A stretch of 41,794 bases of DNA, taken from NCBI GenBank assembly GCA_947259285.1, contig CAMYMR010000010.1, positions 1 through 41,794 on the forward strand, read 5' to 3'. A model generated the notes under the pieces. That model had not been told where the DNA came from. It worked only from the letters and a program-made list of their open reading frames with translations, and made no database searches. Every line of letters starts with the position of its first letter. Position 1 is the stretch's first letter. A program made the position numbers and the translations under genes. The DNA comes from an uncultured Woeseiaceae bacterium. GTDB taxonomy: Bacteria > Pseudomonadota > Gammaproteobacteria > Steroidobacterales > Woeseiaceae. Shown here in pieces: positions 1-8,322 of the stretch.

Positions 1-6
1 CCGTCG

Positions 7-889
7 TCAGGCCGCCTTCCTGTCCACAAAGACGAACTTGCCGTTATCCAGTCGCTGTTCCCCGTCCCACCGATAGGCGACCAGCTTACCGCCGCCGTCA
101 GATGCCACGCTGTAGTCGAGACACGCGACGTTCGGGGCGAGCAGTTCGGGCCCGCCGTCCAGCCAGTAGTGCCCGAAAAACACCGGTGGGTCGTCGTGCG
201 AGTACTGGATGATGTGATCCGCGCCGACCGGGTCCTCCGGGATATGGCTCCTGGCTTTTTCGGGGCCCAGGAATGCCGCCTGGTAGGTAATCGCGTCGGC
301 ATCGAACCAGCGGATGCGAACGGCGTGCCGGGCATGGCCATCCTTGTCGAGAAACGAGTGGCCTTGTGGCAGCTCGACTTCCTTGCCCTTTAACAGGATC
401 TCGACTGCTTCATGCTCGAGCGCATCCTTGCGCGATGCTTTAACGAGCAGCTCGTCGTCGAGATAGTCGTTCAGGGATGGGTAGTTAACGAGCAGCGCCT
501 GCATCAGTAGATCATCCCAGCAGGCGTGCACGACGCGCAGCTCGCCGAGATCCAGCCACATCGGCAAGGTACGAAACCACTCGCATGTGCCTCGCGGTGT
601 GTTCACGAAGATACTGATACGGATTGTACGGGTCCTCGGTATGCCAGGCGATGGCGTTGAACTCATGGTTGCCCATGACCGCCATCGCGGTGCCGGAGTC
701 GATCATCGGCCGGACGATCTCGATGACTTCGCGTTGATTCGGACCTCGGTCGATGAAGTCACCGAGGAAGATCACCTGCCGGTCGGGCCGGCAGTATACG
801 CCGTCTGTAAGTTGGTAGCCGAGATTCGCTAGCAGCTCCTCGAGCGGCTCGCTGTAGCCGTGGATGTCGCCGATCAGATCGTAGCTCAC
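7..889 (-). pseudogene. Metallophosphoesterase (calcineurin-like), frameshifted
   Basis: The N-terminal part (from GTG at 889) carries the ordered phosphoesterase metal motifs GDIHG, GDFIDRG and GNHE within about 75 residues. The C-terminal part (WFRTLPMWLDLGELRVVHAC, then GHYW and a region ending at the stop at 7) is in another frame. The switch lies near 575-600. Family members usually have about 15-20 more residues there, so an out-of-frame deletion is more likely than a single-base slip; the span of 883 nt is not a multiple of three. If intact it would be a PP2A/Ap4A-hydrolase-like cytoplasmic phosphatase; the substrate cannot be told. The GTG start is chosen because the protein begins directly with the metal-binding strand. 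There is no Shine-Dalgarno, and a TATCAT -10-like hexamer (897-902) places the transcription start about 1 nt before the GTG. Either a pseudogene or a sequence error. Confidence 0.8.
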
Positions 890-987
890 GATAGGGATGA
901 TAGCGTGCCTGCGAAGTTGGCAACATTGTGACTTGCCGCAGGTTGGTTATCGACGCGGAAACGGCGGCAATGATCGGCAATCTATAG

Positions 988-1012
988 TATCGCGGCGAAA
1001 AGCCGCTCCCAC
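988..1012 (-). repeat. REP-like palindrome
   Basis: Read on the minus strand this is GTGGGAGCGGCTTTTCGCCG followed by CGATA: a GCGGC/GCCGC stem with a five-base loop preceded by GTGGGA. It closely resembles the REP palindromes dispersed in Pseudomonas and Xanthomonas-group genomes. It sits between the divergent metallophosphoesterase and DUF885 genes. Only one copy was noticed in this window and no REP-associated transposase is present, so the assignment rests on sequence resemblance. Confidence 0.5.
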
Positions 1013-1079
1013 TGGATTGCGGGCAGCATTCGAGAAAGAAACACGTACAATCGGCCGCTAAGCCGGTTAGGACGGAAGA

Positions 1080-2841
1080 ATGAAGACACTGACAATCGCG
1101 CTCGCCACGCTCCTGTTATCACTCTCGGCGGTTACGCGGGCGGATGCCACGAGCGACTTCGCTGCATTACTCGAAGAGCACTGGGAGTGGACGCTTAGAA
1201 ACTCGCCCGCGTTTGCTTCATCGCTGGGCGATCATCGTTTCGATGACCAGTGGCGCGATGAAAGCATCGCGGCGTATGAGACACGTCATGACGAGCGGCG
1301 GGAGTTCCTGCGTCGCGTTTACGCGATCGAACGCACCGCCCTCTCCGATGCCGATCAGCTGAACTACGAACTCTTCCGCCGACAGCTGCAGGATGACGTC
1401 GATCTGTATCAATTCGGTGGCCGCATGATGCCGTTCTTTCATCGCGGCGGCCTTTCATCGCGGCGGCATACAGAATCTCGAAAACACGACGAATCGGCTG
1501 CGTCTCTCCACGACGCAGGACTTCGACAACTGGCTGACGCGTATGAGCAAGGTCGATGTGCTGATTGATCAGCAGATCAAACTCGCAGAAGCCGGTCGCA
1601 AGGCCGATCTCATGGCGCCGAAAGTCCTGATGCAGCGCATCACCTCTCAACTCGCGCTGCAGCGGGTCGAGAACGGTGAGGACAGCCCTTTCTATCGCGT
1701 CTTCCAGGAGTTGCCGGACTCGATTCCTGCAGAAGAGCAGGAGCTTCTGCGCTCCACGGCTCTCGAGACAATCGAAAAGACCGTGCTGCCCGCGTACGAG
1801 AAGCTCGATCGCTACTTCAACGACAAATACCTGCCGGCAAGCCGTGAAAGCATCGGCCAGTCTGCTTTGCCGAACGGCAGCGCCTGGTACGAACACCTGG
1901 CGCGCTCGTTCACGACCACACGCATGACGCCCGACGAGATTCACCGGGTGGGCCTCAACGAGGCCAAGCGTATACGGGGTGAGATGCAGGAAATCATCAG
2001 CGAAGTCGAGTTCGACGGCAGCTTCTCGGACTTTCTCGTGTTCCTGCGCACCGATCCGCAGTTCTACTTCGATAACCCCGATGACCTGCACCAGGCCTAC
2101 CTTGCCACCTGCAAGCGCATCGATCCGGAGCTGGTGACGTTGTTCGGCGTGCTGCCGCGCATGCCCTACGGGATAAAGCCGATTCCGGATTCGATCGCGC
2201 CGGACACAACGACAGCCTACTACTCACGGCCCGCGGCGGACGGCAGCCGTGCCGGCATCTACTGGGTCAACCTCTACAAGCCGGAGGTGCGACCGAAATA
2301 CGAGATCGAGGTCCTGAGCGTCCACGAGGCGATGCCGGGCCATCATCTGCAGATAGCCCTGCAGCAGGAGCTCGACGATATGCCGGATTTTCGCCGCTTC
2401 AGCGGGTTTACTGCCTTCGTTGAAGGCTGGGGTCTCTACAGTGAACGGCTCGGATACGATCTCGGGCTCTACAAGGATCCCTACTCACGGTTCGGGCAGC
2501 TCACCTATGACATGTGGCGCGCCGTGCGTCTCGTCGTGGACACAGGCATTCACTACAAGGGATGGACCCGCCAGCAGGCGATCGACTTCTTCAAAGACAA
2601 CGCCGCGAAGACCGAGCATGACATCGTCAACGAGATCGATCGCTATATTGCCATGCCCGGTCAGGCACTCGCCTACAAGATTGGGCAGCAGAAGATAATC
2701 GCATTAAGGGAACGTGCCGAGCGGCAGCTTGGCGAGGCCTTCGACATTCGTGCGTTTCACGACGAGCTGCTCGGCGCAGGCGCTTTGCCGCTTGATATCC
2801 TGGAGCAGCGCATGGACGCCTGGCTGGCGTCACAGCCCTAG
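1080..2841 (+). pseudogene. DUF885 family secreted protein, frameshifted by a 16-bp duplication
   Basis: The start at 1080 follows a purine-rich site (GGACGGA) and encodes a signal peptide (MKTLTIALATLLLSLSAVTR, then ADA), so the product would be exported. The downstream part contains the family hallmark HEAMPGHHLQ, an HExxxHH metallopeptidase-like motif, and FVEGWGLYSE, both typical of DUF885 proteins, which are putative zinc peptidases. The reading frame is broken by an exact tandem copy of 16 bp (1436-1451 and 1452-1467). Removing one copy joins the halves perfectly (…MPFFHRGGIQNLENTTNRLR…) and gives 582 codons, a normal family length. As it stands translation stops near 1568; a reinitiated C-terminal fragment from 1543 is possible but would lack the signal peptide. 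The substrate is unknown. Confidence 0.85.
1436..1467 (+). repeat. Exact 16-bp tandem duplication inside the DUF885 gene
   Basis: The unit CTTTCATCGCGGCGGC occurs twice back to back with no mismatch. Because 16 is not a multiple of three, it shifts the reading frame. Deleting either copy restores a continuous family-like sequence. Confidence 0.97.
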
Positions 2842-2917
2842 GGAAATGTCAGGTGCCGTGCGTCGCTAAGGACCGGCTTGCTCGGCGACAGTGAAGCACG
2901 TGATCGGGGCAGGCAGG

Positions 2918-3097
2918 TCAGGCGCGACGGGCGCGTCTTCGCTCGGGGTAAAACGGCTTGTCCTGGGCTGACACCCGCCGCTCCCGCGGGTAACTGCGTC
3001 GCTCGCGTGGACGCGGAGACAGTAGGCGCTTCAAGCGAAACCACGAGAAGACAATGAAGTCCTCGATGTCATCCATCAATCGAATCAATCGTTCCAT
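2918..3097 (-). CDS. Possible small basic protein (59 aa)
   Basis: The reading frame begins MERLIRLMDDIEDFIVFSWF and continues into an arginine-rich tail (for example PRERRSYPRERR) ending at a TGA. It has an amphipathic or hydrophobic N-terminal stretch followed by about 35 strongly basic residues, and GC-rich third positions in keeping with coding use. There is no clear Shine-Dalgarno. It lies in the gap between the DUF885 gene and the ATP-grasp gene and is convergent with DUF885. Function not recognised; a short plus-strand frame (about 3054-3200) overlaps it and looks less convincing. The rest of the 2842-3240 gap holds an AT-rich stretch (about 3187-3240) and a small 7-bp hairpin (3169-3186). 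Confidence 0.35.
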   Translation of the reverse strand: MERLIRLMDDIEDFIVFSWFRLKRLLSPRPRERRSYPRERRVSAQDKPFYPERRRARRA

Positions 3098-3240
3098 CAG
3101 TTGCGGCTCTGTCCCGGCAGCTATCGCAGTGTTGTCTCTTTTCCAGCCGTACTATCTTACGCCTGATTCAGAAACCCCTGTTTCTGATATTACATAATAT
3201 AACAGCTCCAAGGCCCTGTTAACTAGGCAAATTTGTCAAT

Positions 3241-3360
3241 GAGGGAAACTCACGACGTACGACACGCGCGCGATCCAGCGCATTCCTTGACAGGCGGCGG
3301 AACCCTTTGATGCGCTCAGTCCGCTCCGTGAGGCCGGTGTCGTTCGCAGTCGGGATTCAG
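3241..3360 (-). pseudogene. Decayed second copy of the ATP-grasp C-terminal tail
   Basis: This 120-bp block aligns along its whole length with 3391-3512, the coding 3' end of the neighbouring ATP-grasp gene. Translated in the matching frame it reads NDTGLTERTERIKGF… then NALDRARVVRREFP, against NNTGLRERIERIEAL… and NALQRARVARREFP in the gene. A small indel at its 5' edge puts it out of frame with an upstream start, so it is a remnant. It could come from a tandem duplication of the gene end or from replacement of the gene by a related copy. Confidence 0.8.
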
Positions 3361-3387
3361 GCGGTTTTGAACAAGTCCGCCTGAATC
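3354..3387 (-). other. 11-bp inverted repeat at the ATP-grasp stop codon
   Basis: GATTCAGGCGG (3354-3364) and CCGCCTGAATC (3377-3387) are perfect inverted repeats with a 12-base loop, overlapping the last codons and stop of the ATP-grasp gene. No T-run follows on the minus strand, so it is not a classical terminator, though it could protect the mRNA end. It lies exactly at the junction between the gene tail and its decayed copy. Confidence 0.6.
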
Positions 3388-4340
3388 CTGGCGGGAAATT
3401 CACGACGCGCGACACGCGCGCGTTGCAGCGCATTCGCCGACGGATCGTATAACGCTTCGATGCGTTCGATCCGCTCCCTTAGCCCGGTGTTGTTCGCAAT
3501 CTGGATATTCAGGCCCGGTCTTGCGTTCATTTCCAGGATCAGTGGGCCGCGGTCGGCATCGATGACCATATCCACGCCGAGGTAGCCGAGCCCGGTGACG
3601 TCGTAACCCCTCGCCGACGATTCGAGAATAAAGTCCCACATTGGAATCTGGAGCCCGGCGATCAGCGCGCCGGTATCCGGATGCTCATCGACGACGTCGT
3701 TGCCGAGCACGCCGGTCAGCGTTTCACCGGTGCTCATATCCACGCCAGCGCCGACCGCGCCCTGATGCAGATTCGCCTTGCCGTCGGATGCCCGTGTCGG
3801 CAATCGCACCATCGCCATGACCGGGTAGCCGCGATAGACGATCACGCGGATGTCGGGCACTCCCTGGTAGCTGACCTCGGCGAATGTCGCTTCGAAGTGC
3901 ACGCAGTATTCGATCAACGCATGATCGCGTTGTCCGGCCAGGCTGTATTGACCGCTGACCGTGTTCGAGATGTGGTGCAGGATTTCGCCTTCGGAGACAA
4001 ACAGGCCGCTGCTCAGGCGATAGTTGTCACGCTTCCGTTTGCCGCGACCGATGACGACGAAGATTCCATCGCCGCCGCTGCCGCGAGCCGGCTTTATCAC
4101 GAACGATTCGCGGTCACGCACGATGTCAGCGAACTTGCGTACCTCGCCCTGGTGCGCGATCACGCCATAGAGATCCGGCACCGCCATTCCCGCCTTCAGC
4201 GCAAGTTCCTTGGTCAGGACCTTGTCGTCGACAAGCGGGTACAACCGCCGGGGGTTCAGGCGTGCAATGTAGTCGGCATTGCGTTCGTTCAATCCGAGTA
4301 CGCCGATGTCATGCAGTTGTTTTGGTCGGGCCAATATCAT
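3357..4340 (-). CDS. ATP-grasp protein, alpha-L-glutamate ligase-like
   Basis: A 327-residue ATP-grasp enzyme. Visible features are the nucleotide-binding lysine strand and glycine loop (FVIKPARGSGGDGIFVV), the PDIRVIVYRGYPVMAMVRLP segment, the AVGAGVDM stretch, and the metal-binding LEMNARPGLNIQIAN near the C-terminus. These match the RimK-related 'alpha-L-glutamate ligase-like' group, which would form a carboxylate-amine bond using ATP; the real substrate is not established. The ATG overlaps the stop of the upstream transglutaminase-like membrane gene by 4 nt, indicating translational coupling. In other proteobacteria the same pair usually travels with a retropepsin-like protease gene, which is not present next to it here. 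Confidence 0.88.
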   Translation of the reverse strand: MILARPKQLHDIGVLGLNERNADYIARLNPRRLYPLVDDKVLTKELALKAGMAVPDLYGVIAHQGEVRKFADIVRDRESFVIKPARGSGGDGIFVVIGRGKRKRDNYRLSSGLFVSEGEILHHISNTVSGQYSLAGQRDHALIEYCVHFEATFAEVSYQGVPDIRVIVYRGYPVMAMVRLPTRASDGKANLHQGAVGAGVDMSTGETLTGVLGNDVVDEHPDTGALIAGLQIPMWDFILESSARGYDVTGLGYLGVDMVIDADRGPLILEMNARPGLNIQIANNTGLRERIERIEALYDPSANALQRARVARREFPARIQADLFKTA

Positions 4341-5857
4341 TCCGTGGATAACGCCCTAAACCGCCGCAATTCCGACAGTCGATAGCCCGTGTAGCGGCCC
4401 GCCACTATTACCATCGACAGGACCAGCAGCAGCAGTTCCGGAAACGTGAATATGAGATGTTCGAGCCACGACATGCCCATGAAGACATAGGCGACGACGG
4501 CGACAACGAGGCTGCCGGCGCCCGCGCGCATGGCATCAAAGGCGCCTCGCTCCTCCCAGACGACCGACATTCTCTCGATCGTCATGGCGATAATCACCAT
4601 CGGGAATAGCGCGACGGACAGTCCGGTCTCTAGACCCAGTCGATGCGACATGAGACTGATGATCAGCATAAGGATAACCACCACGATCAACACGGCGCCG
4701 AGGCGCGGTACGAGCAGCAGCCGAAGTCGATCGAGCAGGAACCGAATGCTGAGACCCAGGGCAACCAGCGTTGTGAACAGGATAACGCCCCACAACAGTT
4801 TGGTCTCCCGAAATGCCAGCGCGATCAGGACCGGCATGAAGGTGCCGAATGCGTCAATACCGACAAAATTGCGCAATATCACCATGATCAGCGCACCGAT
4901 CGGAATCATAAGCAGCACGCTGTATACGGCCTGCGTCTGTATCGGCAGGCTATAGAGTGAAAAATCCACCGCGAAAGCGTCGCGCTCTGCCGACTGGGTC
5001 TCGGCAATGGCAATCGCGTCGAGGTGGTTCTCCTGGATCGCAAAACGCACATCGACATTGCTGCCGCCTTCCACATTGACGATGCGTTCATTGCCGCGCC
5101 ACCAGACGAAAAAGCGATCCGGCAGGCGCTCCTCACCGGTCACGGGATTGAAGTACAACCACTGGTCGCCGTCATGAACCTCGAGCCATGCCACGAGATC
5201 CGCGCTGCGTTGCCGTCCGGCTAGCGGAAAGCCACGCACCATGCGCGCCGGGATACGCGCCGCCGCCAGTATCGTCGTCACGACGCCGACGAAGTCCGCA
5301 CTCGAGTCCACGCCGGTCATCAGCAACTCGACGTTGGTATCCGGAGACGGGTCGTTGACGCGTCTTAGCAATTCGGTCGTGAAGGACGCCGTGTCCGCCG
5401 AGTGGTCGCGCACTTCGGAGACCAGTACATCCACGGCCGTCTTTAGCGGCTCATTGATAACCGGTAAGGGCGGAAACGGCGGCGTTGTATCCGACTGGTC
5501 TACGCTGTCATCCTCGTAAACCGATATTCGGTAGTAGATTGTCTGCTCGCCATCGGCGCGCCGGATCGCCCACTGGGCCTCACGCCCTCCGCTGCCATAG
5601 TTGAGGCTGAATCCGTATCCACGCGACACCGAGTTTTCATTCAGCATCCGAAAGCCCGGCGTGAGCGTTGGCACATGTAGCTGCACTTTGATCGAACCGG
5701 GTCCGCTGTCGAACTTCACGGCCGCTTCAATGGTCCATACCGGTTTTTCCTGGTTCTCGGTGACCGGAAAGCCCAGCACCTGCCACTTGTAGAAAAACAC
5801 GGCCAGACCGACCACGGTCAGCAATAACGCGAGTACGTAGACGTAACGCTGATTCAT
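4337..5857 (-). CDS. UUP1-type membrane protein: inactive transglutaminase plus 7-TM domain
   Basis: A 506-residue protein. An N-terminal membrane anchor (residues about 5-22) leads to a periplasmic region of about 280 residues with a transglutaminase-like fold (TTILAAARIPARMVRGFPL … LVAWLEVHDGDQWLYFNPVT). The catalytic cysteine position reads SSADF and the histidine position V, so it should be inactive as a transglutaminase. The C-terminal 200 residues are strongly hydrophobic, with about seven membrane segments. This is the pairing known as inactive-transglutaminase/7-TM (families Transglut_i_TM and 7TM_transglut). The ATG at 5857 has a good AGGGAG site and lies 18 nt after ubiI, so it is probably transcribed with the ubi genes; its stop overlaps the ATP-grasp start. 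The pair is probably an envelope system linked to osmotic or cell-surface physiology; this is inference from family literature. Confidence 0.88.
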   Translation of the reverse strand: MNQRYVYVLALLLTVVGLAVFFYKWQVLGFPVTENQEKPVWTIEAAVKFDSGPGSIKVQLHVPTLTPGFRMLNENSVSRGYGFSLNYGSGGREAQWAIRRADGEQTIYYRISVYEDDSVDQSDTTPPFPPLPVINEPLKTAVDVLVSEVRDHSADTASFTTELLRRVNDPSPDTNVELLMTGVDSSADFVGVVTTILAAARIPARMVRGFPLAGRQRSADLVAWLEVHDGDQWLYFNPVTGEERLPDRFFVWWRGNERIVNVEGGSNVDVRFAIQENHLDAIAIAETQSAERDAFAVDFSLYSLPIQTQAVYSVLLMIPIGALIMVILRNFVGIDAFGTFMPVLIALAFRETKLLWGVILFTTLVALGLSIRFLLDRLRLLLVPRLGAVLIVVVILMLIISLMSHRLGLETGLSVALFPMVIIAMTIERMSVVWEERGAFDAMRAGAGSLVVAVVAYVFMGMSWLEHLIFTFPELLLLVLSMVIVAGRYTGYRLSELRRFRALSTE

Positions 5858-5875
5858 TCTACTCCCTGGGCGACG

Positions 5876-7078
5876 TCAGCCGACGCCAAGTGCAACCTTG
5901 ACCGCATGTTCTCGTAGCGGCCCGCTGCGATTGAACATCCGCATTCCGGTCGTTCTTATTTCGCCGATTAGACGGGAGTCTGTCGCAAACAGGCGATTGA
6001 GGCCAGTCATGAAGTGCAGCATCGTCGCATTTGCGCCTTTCCTGGCCCGCTCGTAGCGCCGCAATACGGGCTGGTCGCCCGGATGCAACCCCTGACCGAG
6101 CGCCGTTTCGAGAACTTCCGCGAGCGCCTGTGCATCCTGTAGCCCGAGATTCGCGCCCTGGCCGGCGAGCGGGTGAATTGCGTGGGCTGCATCCCCGATC
6201 AGCGCGACTCCGGGCAGCACGTATCGCTCCGCATGCTGGGCACCAAGCGGAAATGCACCGCGCGGCCCTGCCGCCGAAAGCGCGCCGAGGACCCGATCCG
6301 ATGCGGTTGTCAGCATGCTGCCAAGCTCCCGGTCACTCGCCGCCATTGCACGCTTTGCAATATGCGGCTTCGTCGACCAGACGACGGATACCTTGCCGTC
6401 GGACAGCGGCAAGATACCCAGCGGGCCGTCACGAAGAAATCGCTGCCAGGCCGTCGACCGATGTTCGCGCTCCGGACAGAGATGCGTGACGAAAGCCGTC
6501 TGCTCGTAAGGCCAACTGCGGGTCTCGATACCGACGGCCGAGCGCACAAACGAGCGGGAGCCGTCGGCTCCTACAACAAGGTCGGCGGACCTTTTGACAC
6601 CGTCCTCCAACTCGACCGCGTACCGCTGCCCCGACTGCCGCAGCGAGCGGATCGGACTCCCGAATCGCAATTCGACGTCTGTGGCATCGAGCTCGCGCAA
6701 CAGCGCATCTTGCAACAGGATATTCTCGACAATGAACCCCAGCTGCGGCAGCGCGAATTCAGCCGCGTCGAAACGGAGCGCCGATGGGCTGTCGGGCGTG
6801 TCGGCCGCGTCCCAGACCCGCATACGCTCGTAAGGACTCAGGCGCGACGCTGCGACATGCTGCCACGCACCGACGGCGTCCAGTAAATCGGCCGAGCCGC
6901 TCGCGATAGCCGATACCCGAAGCGTGACCTCGTCATGCGGAGAGAAGCGCGGACGCTCGGCGCCATCCAGCACGGTAATCCGCAACGAATCGCGGCTCGC
7001 ACCTGAGGCCAGCTTTGCGGCAAGGGTCAACCCTGTGATCCCCGCGCCGACCACTACGATGTCGAAGCGCTGCTTCAT
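5876..7078 (-). CDS. ubiI: FAD-dependent ubiquinone-biosynthesis hydroxylase (UbiI-type)
   Basis: A 400-residue class A flavin monooxygenase. It shows the N-terminal dinucleotide-binding motif (VVVGAGITGLTLAAKLA), the central DG motif (VVGADGSRSFVRSAVG) and the C-terminal FAD ribose-binding motif (GDAAHAIHPLAGQGANLG). Enzymes of this group hydroxylate the polyprenyl-phenol ring during ubiquinone synthesis at the inner membrane. It is named ubiI (formerly visC) from its position directly after ubiH in the conserved ygfB-pepP-ubiH-ubiI order; UbiI introduces the C5 hydroxyl. Sequence alone does not exclude another ring position. Its ATG overlaps the ubiH stop by 4 nt. Coq7, encoded in the same window, would do the C6 hydroxylation. 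Confidence 0.88.
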   Translation of the reverse strand: MKQRFDIVVVGAGITGLTLAAKLASGASRDSLRITVLDGAERPRFSPHDEVTLRVSAIASGSADLLDAVGAWQHVAASRLSPYERMRVWDAADTPDSPSALRFDAAEFALPQLGFIVENILLQDALLRELDATDVELRFGSPIRSLRQSGQRYAVELEDGVKRSADLVVGADGSRSFVRSAVGIETRSWPYEQTAFVTHLCPEREHRSTAWQRFLRDGPLGILPLSDGKVSVVWSTKPHIAKRAMAASDRELGSMLTTASDRVLGALSAAGPRGAFPLGAQHAERYVLPGVALIGDAAHAIHPLAGQGANLGLQDAQALAEVLETALGQGLHPGDQPVLRRYERARKGANATMLHFMTGLNRLFATDSRLIGEIRTTGMRMFNRSGPLREHAVKVALGVG

Positions 7079-8322
7079 TTAAGCGACACGCCGCGTGACA
7101 GCCGTGGCAAGGTGCCCGCGAGGCCCATCGTGTGTTTCGCGAACAGCGATCGAACACCCGGGATCAGGTCGAACCCGAGCATGCCGACATTACGCAACGT
7201 ACGCAGCGATCGGCTAGAGCTACCGAACAGGCGAACGAGGCCGTCGGTGAATCGCACCAGCTTCTTCTGATCACTGCGACGCCAGTCAGCATACCGCTGG
7301 AGTACTTGCTCATCGCCGGTATCGACACCGTTCGACTCGCCCCGGCTGTCGGCAATGCAGTCGCACAGCGCGGCGATGTCGCGCATCCCCAGGTTGAATC
7401 CCTGCGCCGAGACAGGATGAAGGCCGTGTGCGGCATTGCCGACCAGCACGCTTCGAGTTGCGGTGAGTCGCGCCGCCTTGCTGAGCGTTAGCGGATAGGA
7501 CGCGCGCTTCCCAACGTTCGAGAAAGCGCCCAGGCGATAGCCGAACTCCTCCTGCAGTTCCGAAAGGAAAGCGTCATCACCCAACGCCAGTACGCGCTCC
7601 GCGTCCTCTTCAGAAACGACCCAGATAAACCCGGCCCGATCGGCCGACATCGGCAACACGGCGAGCGGCCCCTGAGCCGTGAATCGCTCAAACGCACGGT
7701 GCTCCATGTTCTTCTCGACGAGCATGTTGCCGATAATGGCGCGCTGTCGGTATTGCGTCTTTTGCGCCGAGATGCCCAACATGCCGCGGACCGTCGAATT
7801 GGCGCCGTCGGCTGCCACGAGCAGATCAGAGCTCAGCGCCTGTTGTTTGCCGTCGCCAGACTCCAGCGTCGCCGTTGCCTGCCCGGACGTCAGCTCAACG
7901 TCGACGATGCGCGCCGGGCAAAAAAGGTCTACGCGATCGGAGTTATCCATTGCTGACTGCAAAACGTTGCCCAGCACCCGATTGATGACGACGTACCCCA
8001 GCGCCTCGACGCCCTGCTCTTCGGCGTCGATGTGGGAAAAGCCGAAGCGGCCCTGGTCGGATACGTGAATGCTCTTGATCGGTGTCGACGCGCACAGGAT
8101 TTCTTGCCACAGACCCATCGCCTCGAACATGCGCTGCGTACTTCGCGACAGCGCGGTTGTCCGATCGTCAAAACTGGGCTGCCCCGGATCTCTGCGCGCA
8201 ACCGCCTCGACCACCGCAACGCGCAGGCCGAGCGGTAGAAGCGCGAGCGCAAGAGTCGTGCCGATCATGCCGCCGCCGGCAATCACAATATCGTAACGGC
8301 TGTCGCGACCAGCTGCGCTCAT
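7075..8322 (-). CDS. ubiH: 2-octaprenyl-6-methoxyphenol hydroxylase
   Basis: A 415-residue FAD monooxygenase of ubiquinone synthesis. The first 35 residues hold the FAD-binding GGGMIGTTLALAL motif; HVSDQGRFGF, ERFTAQGPLAVLPMS and GNAAHGLHPVSAQGFNLGMR are strikingly close to E. coli UbiH, supporting this name over UbiI or UbiF. The reaction is C1 hydroxylation of the octaprenyl-methoxyphenol intermediate. The ATG at 8322 overlaps the pepP stop by 4 nt and the 3' end overlaps the ubiI start, so pepP, ubiH and ubiI form a tightly coupled unit. Confidence 0.95.
   Translation of the reverse strand: MSAAGRDSRYDIVIAGGGMIGTTLALALLPLGLRVAVVEAVARRDPGQPSFDDRTTALSRSTQRMFEAMGLWQEILCASTPIKSIHVSDQGRFGFSHIDAEEQGVEALGYVVINRVLGNVLQSAMDNSDRVDLFCPARIVDVELTSGQATATLESGDGKQQALSSDLLVAADGANSTVRGMLGISAQKTQYRQRAIIGNMLVEKNMEHRAFERFTAQGPLAVLPMSADRAGFIWVVSEEDAERVLALGDDAFLSELQEEFGYRLGAFSNVGKRASYPLTLSKAARLTATRSVLVGNAAHGLHPVSAQGFNLGMRDIAALCDCIADSRGESNGVDTGDEQVLQRYADWRRSDQKKLVRFTDGLVRLFGSSSRSLRTLRNVGMLGFDLIPGVRSLFAKHTMGLAGTLPRLSRGVSLK

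Noticed and set aside
1195-2091. A 298-residue minus-strand frame opposite the DUF885 gene
   Set aside because: Shadow of a high-GC coding gene; the plus strand carries the signal peptide and HExxxHH motif.
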